A stretch of 64,000 nt of DNA, taken from assembly GCA_023053685.1 (NCBI GenBank), contig JALIGW010000001.1, positions 51,581,359 through 51,645,358 of the forward strand, given 5' to 3'. Positions 45,672 through 57,794 of the stretch are shown here, piece after piece. The notes beneath the pieces were generated by a model. It searched no databases. It was given only the letters and a program-made list of their open reading frames with translations, and had not been told where the DNA came from. The stretch is from Diadophis punctatus similis (taxonomy: Eukaryota > Chordata > Lepidosauria > Squamata > Dipsadidae). How positions within the stretch are numbered: the first letter of the stretch is position 1; every line of letters starts with the position of its first letter. The position numbers and the translations under genes were made by a program.

Positions 45672-46050
45672 TGTGTCAAGCTAGAACCCAGGAGACCATG
45701 ACTGCTAGTCAGGGGCGGGTTCCTCTTACCTGCCTACTGGTGTGGTGTGCACGCATCATCTTGTTTCACACGGGCGCATGCTTGCTACGCGTGCGCGTCC
45801 CCTCGTGAGATTTTGCTTCCGTGCATGCGCAGGAAGCAAAAAAAGCCCCAAAATTCCAGAAAAAAGGTGGCATCGCGCAATGGACCAGCGAAGACGGCCC
45901 CAGAGCCGTTGCACGCAAATTGCGCAATCGGCGGGTCCCTACGGGTACGGCGCACTGGACTGCACCGGTAGGAACCCACCACTGCTGCTAGTCCCAGCTT
46001 AGGCACAAAAACCAGCTGGGTGACTTTGGGCTAGTAATAATGTTGCCCAC
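45672..46050 (+). repeat. tRNA-derived SINE fragment split by a hAT MITE
   Basis: 'gtcaagctagaacccaggag' (45676-45695) and, beyond the insert, 'cagcttaggcacaaaaacca' then 'gctgggtgactttgggctag' form one SINE body. The copy at 55905-56050 has the same order ('aggctagaaacaaggagatg', 'aaagccagctgagtg'). Confidence 0.7.
45710..45984. mobile_element. hAT-like MITE inside a SINE, 275 bp, perfect 8-bp TSD
   Basis: The left end is CAGGGGCGGGTTCCTC, the right end is CCGGTAGGAACCCACCACTG, and the exact duplication is CTGCTAGT (45702-45709 and 45985-45992). It keeps one TTTTGCTTCCGTGCATGCGC hairpin (45808-45846), where the 2243 and 8051 copies have three, so it looks like an internally deleted relative. 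Confidence 0.9.
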
Positions 46051-49000
46051 TACATTATTATTACTATTATGACAATAGTGTTTATTATTTTTATTACTGT
46101 TCATCTTATTGCAGTTAATATTCTGTTAGGAGCAGAAACAGTTTTCCAGAAACAGACGATCTTGCAAACATCAACACTCATGTTATTTATAGTGCCACAA
46201 CCTAGGTTTTCGACAATAGCTTAAATACTATTTCTTAGGTAGCTCTAGTACTTTAATATAACCATATTACTAGGCATTCTGTTTATAATGAAAAATAAAA
46301 GGGCAGTTTTGGTGGGCTAAATAAATTATCTTTTGCACTGTCAATAAACATGTTGCCAAAATGTAATTTCTAAAGTATCTGCTAGGCTAGAGTGGAAGTA
46401 CTGTACATATTTCTATTTCTGAACAGTCACTTGAAACTATTACGATATCTCTGTCACTTAGCTAAGTCAGTTTTAACTCTTGCTTATTTAAAGACATAAA
46501 ATCTAAACCAGGAGCCACATGATATAGCATATTTAATCTTTTTCCTATTTAAAATCAAACATAGAACCTAGCTCTGATGTCCCGAGAGAGTTTGTTTCAA
46601 AACATGCTCTGCATTGTCAGCAGAATCCCTCCGTTCAGGAACACGGCTCCTCAGAAGTATTTTTCAACAGAGAAGAGAATTCATCCAGGCCGATAATATG
46701 GCTTCCCATCCACTGTAATGCAAACTGGAAAAATATAATAGTTGAGGTGTTCTGCCATTATATTTTTCCTAGGAACCAATTATCAAAACTAGCAACAGCA
46801 AAGCAGGTATACCATTATTAATATGACCCTTCATCTTTGTCTGTAGTTTTTGGTCCAAACATGAATAATTAAAATGGCACACACCTAAACAGAATTTACC
46901 TGGCCCAAGAAGAACTGTTTAAGAACACCTTATCTTTCTAAACAGGAAAAGCTCCTGTTTGCCTAAAGGAGTATCTAAGCCTCAGATTCTCCAATGCTGT
47001 TTCATCTATGATAACCCATTTACTTTCACTGTAATATTCTCTAGCAACAAATCATATCAGTTACAAGTTCCTAAAACAGATCACCCATCCACAAAGATCT
47101 ATGAAATTGTGAGTTTAAAATCAAGAACCTTTATTCTCATTTCACTGCAAATTAATAAATATATCCTTTTGTATTCCCCTTCCTTGTACGCACGCACAGA
47201 GACACAGAAACATACATGAGTTATAAAAAGAACAGCTACAAATACAACTGCTGGTAAAAATAATCAGTAGGCCTGAATTTACTATGTGATTGGCTGATTA
47301 TTTAATCAAAACTGTGTTGGGTTTTTATTCTCTCCCCCATCCCCCAGGCATCTCATTAGGATTTTAGTGACAAAAGGCATCAAGCAATTAATCAGGAAAC
47401 CTTCAGACCCAGAAAATCTTGCTCTGAAAAGCCTATATGTTTTCGTCAAATAATCCTCTGCTCAGGCATTCAGAAAGCACAATTTGTTGTAGTGGATTTG
47501 TATTTGATCTGAAGTTCAAGGTACCATGTTAAGGAGCTAGTGGCCCTCATAATGAATTGCCAGAATTGCAAAGGATTGCTTTGAGGATAACCAGCAGCCA
47601 CACAAGGCCATGGTTTACAATAAATATTCTGGTGATAAATGAGCAGTGTGATCATGGTCATGTATCTTGGAATGGTTCTGAACTTTATCATCTCTGAACC
47701 TTCAAGGCATTTTGCTTTGAGGAAGGAAGATGAGAACAGAATGAACCCTTGCATACCACCAAGGATTAGTCTTAGTGTTTGTACCAAGATTTTTTTTCTT
47801 AGTGTCATTACCGGAACCTTCAATTATTCTACATGAAGAAAGCAAAATTTATGTAAAGGGAATGGAGAAGGGCCAGGAAGCAAACCCCTTTTAAGTAATA
47901 AGAAGCACACAAAGAATAATCTATTTCTGGGTGATACCTTGCCACTCTAGACATTAAGATGACTACAAATTCCACTGCATGCTTACTTCTACACTAGAAG
48001 TTCCTTCTGTTCAAAACATTACAACCCTGTGAATAATGGAATATTTCAATTTGAGCTTTTGAGTTCAACAAAATTGAAGATCACATTCTTTTTACAATGA
48101 GGAAAGAAGAATGAAGAATTACCTTAACTCACCTTGAGACTTATTTTCTTTTCTAAAAATAGGTCCTTACTAGTTTGGATTAAATGCTAATCACTCGCAA
48201 TGATGGGCCTGTATGTGTAGGCATCTACAGACACACATGGACACATTATTTATAGATTTGCGTACTATGTAGCAGGAATAAGAAAATGATGAATTGGCTG
48301 ATTACACTTTCCTTGACAGCTGGGTGAAATGGTAGCCAGGGTGACCAGGGGATGTCCTACTTCCTCCTTGTGGAAAGGTATTCAGCACACGTAATAATTA
48401 TTCATCCATTTGTTCACACTAAAGACATTGGCAAAGCAATTTTAGCCTGATAATCAAGACCATATGACAAAACCCAAAGCCATTAGGGACCAATTTCAAG
48501 TATTCTCTGCAAGACAATGATTTTCCAACTGCACTTACATATGTTGCATACTTACCTCTGCACGACTGCACCTGCTCTCATTTACGTAACTCTCCAATTT
48601 TCAATTCATTTTTTTCATGTTAAAATGTTTTTTAGAAAAGAAAAGAAAAGTTTCAAAAGCTTTGCTAGGTCCTTTATATGAAAAAATTGAAACTATGTTA
48701 AAATATTATTTCCCCACTTTATAATGCCATAAAGAAGTTTTCTACTATTACTAAGTACCATCTTTTAAAATATGGCATGTTTTGGTTTTAACTGCTAGTT
48801 GTTTTGCATATATCATTTAAAATAGAAATATAATAGTTACACATTTCTATAAGGTGGACATAAGATAAGGATTTTTAATGTTGCAAACAAAGGTTTAGGC
48901 ATTCTTTGTCAAACTGTGAGTTTCAACATACCCAAAGAGAAGCTGAGGCAACATCTACTGGTGTATACTACAAAGTTAAGCATTACAACTTTCTAAAAAA

Positions 49001-50880
49001 AAACTGCATTCAAGTTCATTATTTTATGCAGTTGTTTTTATATTCAAAATAAGAAAGCAATGAACATAGCAGATATAAAAGTAAATATACACTTTCACTC
49101 AATACTTTGTAACCTCTCCTCTGGCAGAAGCAAAACTTCCGGATACTTCCTGTAGCTTTTAGAATACCTTTCTACTTTTCAATGCATTCATTTCATTTCT
49201 TCTTTACAAATACTGCATGTTTGAAATCTCACCTACATTTTCCATAGCATTCAAGTCTGAGGATGATGAAGGTCATTCAACCCATTTATCTTTTCTCCCA
49301 GTAAGCACTAAATAGCTGATAAAGAGATACAGTTTGGGATGTAATTTTGCTGAAATACCCAGCTTTTTCTCAGCTTCAATTTCTTCTCTGGGACAAATAT
49401 TTTATCTCCATATTCCCTGTTTACTGATTTTGAGTCTGTAAATTAAATACATGTAAATTTACAGAAAGTTGTTATGTTTGACTTTGCATTATGAAGAGGT
49501 TCACTTAGAATTTCACTGAAGCATACAATTGAACAGGGGTGCATAAAACTGAATCGGATTTGAAAATAAATTCATAAAAGTTACTCAACTTGCATAATTT
49601 TATTGCAAATTAGCAAAAAGCCCAGGATTTGAACAAACAGGATGCTTACTTATCTATCAGATATGCAGAGGAGGAATGGAAATACCCCGTGTGCCCATTT
49701 AAATACAAAGCCATCTCTGGTGACAGCTAATATAGTGCTTTGGCTAAGCGACTGCATTATGAACCAAGAAATCAGGCCAAAATCAGTTCTGTGCCATGCA
49801 TTTACAACAAAAACTTTGATGAACTACAGTTGTTCCTCCTCTGATTTTATAGTGTATAGCATAGAGACAATATCAGTGATTAGTGCAACATTGTCAGAAA
49901 GATTGCTGAATTATTATTTTGCATATATATATTTTAAAAAAACATTAAGAATAAATACTGAAGAATTGTCCAGAGTAAATGTTTGCATTTTGGTTTATAT
50001 TTTGCATCAAGTTTATTTTCATTATTACTGCATGTGTTCCTTCTCCCCTCACCCCTTTCGATCTTTGCACAACTTACACAACAATATTTGGCATGTTTCC
50101 CATTATAAATTCAATGTTATTTATAAATTGCACACTTACATCAGCTATTTCCCCACACGATGATGAAACTTCCCAAACATAATACCATGATTAAAGGACA
50201 TGGCAGTTTGTGCTGCAAATATCCTTTCATGAAAGTATTGGGGAAGAATATCAAATTATTCATCATAGTACTTAGAACTAGACATAGTACTTAGCACTGG
50301 ATATAAAATAAAAGGAGAGAAAAGGTACTACATGATATAGTTGTGGTGAAACATATTCACATTATGCATACATTCTTTAGCAAGACTACTCAGAGGGAGA
50401 TAACATTATATTTTATCCTTCCCCTAAGATAGTTTGTACAAACTTGAGGATTGTAACATGGATAATACAGTTGGCAATTGATGTCATATTATGTAAGATG
50501 CAGTTCAAGGAAATTTAATGTAAGTTGCTTTCAGAGATACAATTTAAATATGATGAGCCATTATTTAACTACAGATGAAAATGTAAGTGTAAGATTAATA
50601 AGCAAAAATCTATGAAGCCAAAATTATAACTAGAAGTAATCCTCTACAAATGAATAGATCTGAAAACGTATGAATCCCTATTTGCTATGTAATTATTTCT
50701 TTTGCAATTGAAATAACTCATTATTTGTAAAAAAATTGAAAATAAAAATTGCTACTAGTGTTGCAACTATTATTATTAGTAAAAATATCTGTATCAGTTC
50801 TAAGTAGAGATAAGTAACATCTCTGTCAAAAGAATGTAAAAATGCAAATGTCAGTATGCTGGCATCATATCAGACATATT
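46051..50880. other. No recognised feature, 4.8 kb
   Basis: This is the longest stretch without an identifiable element. The longest frame (49642-50163, plus, 173 codons) has no domain I recognise, ordinary AT-rich codon content and an overlapping alternative frame, so I treat it as chance. 47270-47400 has homeodomain-type TAAT cores in balanced sequence but no assignable role. Confidence 0.45.
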
Positions 50881-50883
50881 AAT

Positions 50884-51112
50884 AGCACTATATCAATAGA
50901 CTTATATACCACTTTACAGCACTTCTAAGCAGTTTACAGAGTCAGCATATTGCCCCCAACAATCTGGGTCCTCATTTTACCAAACTTGGAAGGATAGAAG
51001 ACTGAGTCAACCTTGAGCCCATGAGATTCAAACTGCTGAACTGCTGGCAGCCAGCAGTCAGCAGAAATAGCCTGCAGTACTGCATTCTAACCACTGTGCC
51101 ACCACAGCTCTT
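50884..51112 (-). repeat. tRNA-derived squamate SINE, diverged
   Basis: The head (minus strand) is GAGCTGTGGTGGCACAGTGG at 51093-51112. The middle GGTTGACTCAGTCTTCTATC and the 3' part 'cttatataccactttacagc' (read in reverse) match the family. It has more substitutions than the 30611 copy. Confidence 0.8.
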
Positions 51113-51113
51113 A

Positions 51114-51795
51114 ATGTTCATTCTTAGTATTATGACGGGGCATGTTCTACTGAATTATAAAAAAGTAGGAACCTAGCAGCAATGACATTCAGTCTGTTAA
51201 CTGGCAAGAAACAATTGTGGGACATATTCCAATTCACAACAGGAATTCTATAGTTCCATTTTTAATTGCACTCCATGGCAATGAAACTTTGGTGAGATGA
51301 TTAATGGCATTCCAGCAATTAAGTAAACTACAACACTTTTACTGACTTTCCATGTTGGAAATTTTTTAGATGAAACTTGTTCTGCTTTAAGTTTTGTAGT
51401 ATTTCAGCTAAATATCTAAGGCTATGTTTCTAAAACATCTTTCTTATGAAATAACTGGAAATACGGTATGCGAAAACTGGGTAATGAAAAGTCATCTGAT
51501 TATAACATAATCTTATGCAATTATGCATGCACTTGAAATAGTTTTGATTTTCAACCAAATCATTTTGTACGAGATCAGATCTTATGAAGTTTGAAAAACT
51601 TTATTGATTATCACGATAAACTGGACCATCAATTTTCATTGTTTGGACTCAGAGATATCAAAATTAAACCCAAATTGTCCCAATGAAATAGTAAATTAAA
51701 ACTGTTAAAACAATGAAATGCAACACAATTGTCTACAGTACAGGAATAGGCAATGGGGTAGGAAAACCACCACAGAGTCATAGGATGACGAAATC
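51114..51795. other. No recognised feature
   Basis: AT-rich DNA. Confidence 0.5.
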
Positions 51796-51799
51796 GTGA

Positions 51800-52010
51800 A
51801 TATAATCACAGATGATTTCTAGAAGAATGTAATTGACCTGCCATGATTATTAAACCATGAACGAGAACTGAAGAAGCTTCTTGGATGAGAAACAAAATGT
51901 TTTCAAATAAAGAAAACCATGCAAGTCCAATTACCTTTCTGGAAAAAAGCACCTTTGGGGCAACCATGACCTGAATGATTGAGAATGTCCACAGACACTT
52001 GTGACAAAAT
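51800..52010 (+). repeat. Interspersed repeat family R1, longest copy
   Basis: Order: 'aactgaagaagcttcttgga', 'tgagaaacaaaatgttttca', 'gcaagtccaattacc', 'agcacctttggggcaaccat' and 'gacctgaatgattgagaatg'. The first block folds as GCTTCT-TGGATG-AGAAAC. Parts of it recur at 6885-7065 and 58128-58311. It is possibly the terminus of a retroelement. No protein is encoded here. Confidence 0.65.
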
Positions 52011-52249
52011 GGGATTGTGAGCCTACCAGCATACAAAGATTTTTTTTTTTAAAAAAGACAGAAAACTGATCTCTGCTTACATTTGTTATGAAAATTAAAA
52101 ATTGAGCCCCTGTTTCTCGATGTCCAGTGACCATACTTATTGGATTATCTGATATTAGTCCATACAATAAATTTGTATGTGTGTTTGTATATCTAATTTA
52201 TTTCACAATTTGTTGGACATGAACTTTAATAAAAAATTTCCAATCAGTT

Positions 52250-52287
52250 CCACTGTGCCACCTCGAGAAGCCGAGGTGGCGCAGTGG
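52250..52287. repeat. Fold-back at the SINE head
   Basis: CCACTGTGCCACCTCG (52250-52265) is the inverse of CGAGGTGGCGCAGTGG (52272-52287) with one mismatch and a 6-nt loop. An inverted scrap of SINE head precedes the SINE. Confidence 0.85.
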
Positions 52288-52512
52288 TTAAAAGCAGCAC
52301 TGCAATCTACTTCAGTGACTGCTAGTTCAGCAGTTCAGCTGTTCAAATCTCACCAGGCTCAAGGTTGACTCAGCCTTCCATCCTTCTGATGTGGGTAAAA
52401 TGAGGACCCAGATTGTTGGGGGCAATATGCTGAACTCTGTAAACCACTTAGAGAGGGCTGTAAAGCACTATGAAGCGGTATATAAGTCTAAGTGCTATTG
52501 CTATTGCTATTC
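52266..52512 (+). repeat. tRNA-derived squamate SINE, plus strand
   Basis: Full-length copy. A box TGGCGCAGTGG at 52277-52287, B-box-like GTTCAAATCTC at 52341-52351, then 'aaggttgactcagccttcca', 'gggggcaatatgctgaactc', 'tgaagcggtatataagtcta' and a GTGCTATTGCTATTGCTATT tail. It is the best reference copy in the window. Confidence 0.9.
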
Positions 52513-52794
52513 CATCAGAAGTAGCCAGGGATTTCAAATTTCTGAAAATTGGCAGAATGGCCAATTTCAGGGTCATGCATGTAGTGGGAACTACCCTCTC
52601 CAAATCCTAAAAACAGCCAAAATTATGCTGCCATAATTCAGCTACTCTGCTAATGAATTTCAACAAAGGAATTTTAGCCCTGAGGAACAGGAGTGCTTTG
52701 GGAGGCATCCTCAAACCTGACTCTCTGGTTTCTTCCCCAAACCCCAAAAACTTTAACCTTAGATTGTCTACAGTCGACCTCTCCCCATTTCTAA

Positions 52795-53150
52795 GAGGTC
52801 TGTAAGGGGCGTGCATAAGCACACCACTGTGCCTACCGTCCCTGTCCTACTGTCCTATTGTCCTATTGTTCCCATCCCCAAATTATAGAATTTCAGGCCC
52901 TCCTTTTCCTAAAAGTACACTTGACTCCAGCCCTTCTTGCATTCTGGAAGGTCCTGAAAACCACTGTATTTCAGCAAGCTTTTGGCTCATAGTATCTCCT
53001 ATCTGAGTCTGGTTGTTAGAAATATGACAGCGTGCCTACCGTCCCTGTCCTAATGTCCCCATTTATTTGTATCCATTTCATGTATTCACAATCATGTTTA
53101 TAATTATATCTGTTATCTTATCTTATACATGCTTGACAAATAAATACAAA
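52795..53150 (+). repeat. Interspersed repeat R2, probable LINE 3' end
   Basis: 'ccactgtgcctaccgtccct' and 'gtcctactgtcctattgtcc' match 22023-22145 read in reverse. The phrase 'gtgcctaccgtccctgtcct' occurs twice (52830 and 53034), so the copy is duplicated or two fragments adjoin. It ends in 'cttgacaaataaatac', a LINE-like AT tail. Confidence 0.6.
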
Positions 53151-53159
53151 AAAATATGG

Positions 53160-54703
53160 TTTGGTTTAAAAATGCCTCCTGAATCCTTGATGTGAACTGC
53201 CAAGAATCACATTTCTAGTATAGTTTGCTAAACTTGTACATTAAATTAAAATAAACAACATTTCAGTAAAATGCAGCACACTGTGGCTAACCATAATTAC
53301 TAAAATAAAGATAAGTCATTTTCAAGCAGCTTTACAAACTGATTCATTTCAAATAATCAGGGGCATATTTATATATAACCTGGACTATAGGTAATACAAA
53401 ACTGAAGTAGAACTATTCAATTTCCTCTTCACAATTACCTCAAGGAAAGAAAACAAATGAGAAAATATCAAGCCTTGACATGACTGATTCTTATAATCTT
53501 AATTAAACTATGGTTTAGCTGAGCGTTACATTCACATTAAGTCAGTGTATATATTCTGAAAATATATTTTCTTTATATACTGTACATGTATGAGGATAGG
53601 CTTTGCAGCTCTACCGCAAAGCTACTAGAGCTGGCATTACTGCAATAACTACCAGACTTTCTATTTCATCAATCTTAAAAGACAGGAAAGACCAATACTG
53701 GGGTGGGGGGGAATCTTCATTAAAGTTTTCTAATTCAATTGAACCAAGAGGTCATTGCCACATCAGTAATTTCTCTCTAAAGCCATTTGGCTAAATCTAA
53801 ACAACAGCTGGAACAGAATGTCCTCTGGATACTGTTCTTATTTTTAAAAAAACACAAATGGTATATTTTTATTAGACAATAGTTAGAGCAATTGTCAGTG
53901 TTATAGTATAGATAGATTCAATATCCAAATTCAAACCATGCTGGTAGGTTTTAGACATGGCAGTTCAAATGAACAAGATTATGTATACAGCATGAGCAGG
54001 CATATATAGTGTGTTGTGTATCCACAGACAGCTCGTGAGAGTAAAAATAGCAATAATATGAAAATATATAAACTTTGATTTAGAAAATGTCATTTTATTT
54101 ATTTCTTTTTGTTAGATACACTTGATTTAATAAAACTGTAGAATCCAAAATCTTAATAGTCAGCTACTATTTAACATCTCAGCTTTATAAAACAAGCAAT
54201 AGTTGATGGAGATAAGACAAAAATGTATCCCTCATACAAAAAGCTGCAGGCAGATATAATATTAGTTTACATATTTGATTTAGAGCCTAAATTAAGCTGT
54301 AAAAAAGGAAATGTGAATCTTACAAGTCTCATTATAAAAGCTCCTTAGTCCTCAAATATAAGAAACACATTTCATAAATAAAGACCCAATAGAATTTTAA
54401 TAGTACAATAAATTCCAGCTATACTTCCTACTAGGCAGATTTCACACTGTCTTTCATGAAAATAAATTCAGTTCATAGTCAGATTTGGAAAAGAGGGTGT
54501 GAAGAAAATTATCTTTAAAATCTGATTTTTAAAGATTCAACTATTTAACTATAATTTTAAATTGCTTTTTTAAAAAATTTCAGTAGCTTACTTACATAAA
54601 GGCATTATCCTAATACTGAACTTAAGGCCATGCAGAATGTTCTAAAAATATATTTCATAGCAATTAAAGTTAAGTTCTTCTAACTTCTCAAAGCAATTTC
54701 ATT
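53160..54703. other. No recognised feature
   Basis: AT-rich DNA. A G-rich run lies at 53701-53711. Confidence 0.5.
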
Positions 54704-54704
54704 T

Positions 54705-55108
54705 CAGGTAGTCCTAAATTTATGATCACAACTGAACCCAAAATGTCTGTTGCTAAGCAAGACAGTTAAGAGAATTGTGCCCTATTTTATGACCTTTTTG
54801 CTGCAGTTGTTAATCAAATCACTGCAGTTGCTAAGTGAATCACATAGTTATTAAGCAACTCTATATTCCCAATTGACTTTGCTTATCAGAAGCCGGCTGG
54901 GAAGGTTACAAATGGTAATCACATGACCCCAGAACAGTGCAACTATCATAAATACGTGGCACTTTCCAAATGCCTGAATTTTGATCACATGATCGTGGGG
55001 AGGCTGCAACGGTTGTAAATGTTAAAACTGGTCATAGGTCACTTTTTTCAGTGCCATTGTAATTTTGAACAGTCACTAAATGAAAGTTTGTAAGTCAAGG
55101 ACTACCTG
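54705..55108. mobile_element. Tigger-like MITE, 404 bp
   Basis: The ends are CAGGTAGTCCTAAATTTATG and AAGTCAAGGACTACCTG, followed by TA (55109-55110). The left flank is TT, so one side of the TA duplication has mutated. It is a diverged copy of the 13822-14216 family, apparently inserted in the opposite orientation as judged by internal phrases. Confidence 0.8.
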
Positions 55109-55111
55109 TAC

Positions 55112-55334
55112 ATTATTGCTTTATTTTATTTTATTTTTATTTTCTTTCTATTATTTTTTTTATTTTTTTATTTTTTTATTTTTTTATTTTTTTTATTTTT
55201 ATTTTATTTTATTTATTTTATTTATTTTATTTATTTTTTTATTTTATTTATTTTATTTATTTATTTTATTTATTATTTTATTTTATTTTTATTTTATTTT
55301 ATTATTTTATTATTTTATTTTATTTTATTTTTTT
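55112..55334. repeat. (TTTTA)/(TTTA) low-complexity tract
   Basis: Some 220 bp made only of T and A in TTTTA and TTTA units. The Phe/Leu/Tyr-rich frame across it is an artefact. Confidence 0.97.
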
Positions 55335-55372
55335 GGAGATCATGTCATATCCTCTCAAAAAACGACAGTATC

Positions 55373-55801
55373 CAAGGGTGGGCTGCTGGGGGTTCGCAGG
55401 GGTTCGGGATAACCTCTAGCTAAGATTCTGTGCAGTTCGGAGAACCCCCAAATCCCAGTCCTGGCTGGCCCCACCCACCCCACCCCACCCCTCCCAGGAG
55501 TCCCCACGTGGCCCATTTTGGATGCAGGCAAGTGCAGGGTACACACGGAGGCTCAGGGAAAAATGAAAAATGGGCCTACCAGAAGTTCAGGAATGCTGGA
55601 AATGGGCCTGTTTCTGGCCTCCAGAGGGCCTCTGGGGCCTGGGGAGGCTGTTTTTGCCCACCCGGAAGTTCAAGGAAAGCCTCAGGAGCCCAGGGAGGGA
55701 AAAAGCACCCCCCCGGCCATGGTGCAGGAGGCCGACTAGGCCACGCCCACCCAGCAACCGGGCAGAGAACCCCTTGCTAAAATTTTTGAAGCCCACCTCT
55801 G
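55373..55801. mobile_element. hAT-like non-autonomous element, 429 bp
   Basis: The left end is CAAGGGTGGGCTGCTGGGGG and the right end is TTGAAGCCCACCTCTG. The flanks ACAGTATC and CCTATATC match at 5 of 8 positions. The GC-rich interior shares blocks such as 'gtggcccattttggatgcag' with 5827-6286 (inverse orientation). Frames up to 116 codons are composition artefacts. Confidence 0.72.
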
Positions 55802-55904
55802 CCTATATCAACAACAAAGATAAAATAACAATACATTAGGATGGAGGCATAATTTTTAATCAAGACTCACAGAACACTCCCCAAAAAGATTTTGATGTAG
55901 CAGT

Positions 55905-56050
55905 GTGGTGTAGCAGTTTGATGTAATGGTTAAGGCACCAGGCTAGAAACAAGGAGATGGTAGATTCTAGTTCTTCTATAAGCACAAAGCCAGCTGAGTG
56001 CCTTTGGTCAGTCTTTCTCTGTCAGCTCTACTATAGGGATTAGTCTAGGA
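55905..56050 (+). repeat. tRNA-derived SINE, second family, 5' part
   Basis: The head is TGATGTAATGGTTAAGGCAC, followed by 'caggctagaaacaaggagat', 'gattctagttcttct' and 'gccagctgagtgcctttggt'. It belongs to the same family as 2178-2968 and 45672-46050, and it is truncated at the 3' side by the neighbouring SINE. Confidence 0.68.
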
Positions 56051-56060
56051 CAGTCACTAT

Positions 56061-56301
56061 AGCAATAGCACTTATAGCACTTAGACTTATATACCGCTTC
56101 ATAGTGCTTTACAGCCCTATCTAAGCGGTTTACAGAGTTCAGCATATTGCCCCCAACAACCTGGGTCCTCATTTTACTGACCTCAGAAGGATGGAAGGCT
56201 GAGTCAACCTTGAGCCTGGTGAGATTTGAACAGCTGAACTGCTGAACTAGCAGTCACTGAAGTAGTTGCAGTGCTGCTTTTAACCACTGCGCCACCTCGA
56301 C
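56061..56301 (-). repeat. tRNA-derived squamate SINE
   Basis: The head (minus strand) is CGAGGTGGCGCAGTGG at about 56284-56299, with a B-box-like GTTCAAATCTC at 56219-56229. The 3' end is the reverse of 'agcaatagcacttatagcac'. It is close in sequence to the 30611 and 52266 copies. Confidence 0.87.
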
Positions 56302-56439
56302 TAGAAGTCATCATGAACTCAAAAGCAAGCAAGCAGGGAAGGCAGTCACTGGTAAACCTCAGTATTCTCAGATCAAATGGATTAAAATAGCGTAATTCAG
56401 CTTCAACCCCCAAAAGCTCCAATAGAAGAGAATATATGT

Positions 56440-56600
56440 ACAGTAGCTCAGGGTTGAACTGTGAAGTCTTCATAGGTGAAGTCTGAGGTTGGCTGTTTGC
56501 TTGCAGACATTTCATTAGCCAAGTAGGTAACATCATCAGTGGAATTGAATGCAAGCAAACAAGCAAGCTCAGAGAGCACCAAGGATTCCACCTTAAAAAG
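56440..56600 (-). repeat. Repeat R3 with hammerhead-like core
   Basis: On the minus strand: 'ttggtgctctctgagcttgc', CACTGATGATGTTACC, then GGCTAATGAAATGTC and 'tgcaagcaaacagccaacct'. CTGATGA and GAAA flank a stem-loop (core 56510-56539). TTTGCTTGCA just upstream pairs with TGCAAGCAAA just downstream. Another copy was broken by the copia insertion (38641-38681 with 43678-43760). Confidence 0.6.
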
Positions 56601-57468
56601 AGTATAGCTTGATTATCTGCACAAGTGCTATTTCCATTATGAATCTGCCTGGATACTAAAAGAGGCAGGAGAGGCCCTTTGACTATGTGGATATATTTGG
56701 CAACACATGTCACTTTTTTCTTCCAAGATATTTACAGCCCTAAATTTCCTGGTGACTCTCATCTAAGTAGTAACCATTACTTAATTTTTTGGAGTTTAAG
56801 CAAACTCAGCTAGGTGTTGCATAATAAACCCTGAAGAAAGAATTTCTGCAAATAAATGTAATCTACTAGTATGTTCAGCAGCATTAGAACAAAATATGAT
56901 CGGAATAGTAGTAGAATTATAACAGAAGTGACAACTGATAAGCATGGTTAATTGGCAGCTAATTTCAAGGAGAAATTCAGCCTTAGATCCTTGAATGACT
57001 ATCAAATGTGTGATTTCATTTTAAATATTCTGTATATAAATTTTAACACTGATCCAGCATATATGAAAACAATTGAGGTGCTATTTTATTAAAGAGTTGA
57101 TTATTTTACAACTAATCTCTAATATTCACAATTTAATAATCATCCAGCAGTTTAGATTTAAAAAAATAGAAATGAAACATTAGACATTTTAAAATATATA
57201 TTACTACGGCGAACAATCTGCATCTGAGAAAAATCCAACTTCAATCATACAACTATATTTTACAAATGTCCTCTTTTAATTGACATTGGATCTAAGATAC
57301 CGGTATATATCATTACTTTTCTTCCTTTTTGCTCAAAATCTGCAGTGTGAATTATTTAGCAATGATATTTTCAGTCAAAAATGGATTTCAGACAGTACAA
57401 ATATTGACAAAGATGTAGGAGATCAATGACTTAGGGAGTTACACTTTAATGCTAAGAGTCTTGAATAA
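56601..57468. other. No recognised feature
   Basis: AT-rich DNA without repeat or coding signal. Confidence 0.5.
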
Positions 57469-57469
57469 A

Positions 57470-57794
57470 ATTCCTTTTATTTCACTCGCTTTCACCAAGA
57501 TTTTGTCAAATATTGTCAAAATTTAGTTCTTTGTCAACACTATGGTTCAAGTGTTTATCAATTTGGCTGTTTAAGTTCTTTATTGAGGTATAATTGGCAA
57601 AAATCAATGACATGGCTTTTTATCAATATGAATTCGTTTTATTTCACTCGCTTTCACCAAGATTTTGTCAAATATTGTCAAAATTTAGTTCTTTGTCAAC
57701 ACTATGGTTCAAGTGTTTATCAATTTGGCTATTTAAGTTCTTTATTGTGGTATAATTGCCAAAAATCAATGACATGGCTTTTTATCAATATGAA
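57470..57794. repeat. Two-copy tandem duplication, 162-bp unit
   Basis: 57470-57631 and 57632-57793 align at a constant offset of 162 with about four mismatches (for example 'ggctgttt' against 'ggctattt'). The unit is AT-rich. It is divisible by three, so a frame of 98 codons reads through, but there is no sign of coding. Confidence 0.95.

Noticed and set aside
49642..50163. 173-codon plus-strand open frame as a possible gene
   Set aside because: No domain, no codon bias, no splice or promoter context, and AT-rich DNA of this length gives such frames by chance.
55080..55412. 110-codon Phe/Leu/Tyr-rich frame resembling a membrane protein
   Set aside because: It is a translation of the TTTTA/TTTA tract.
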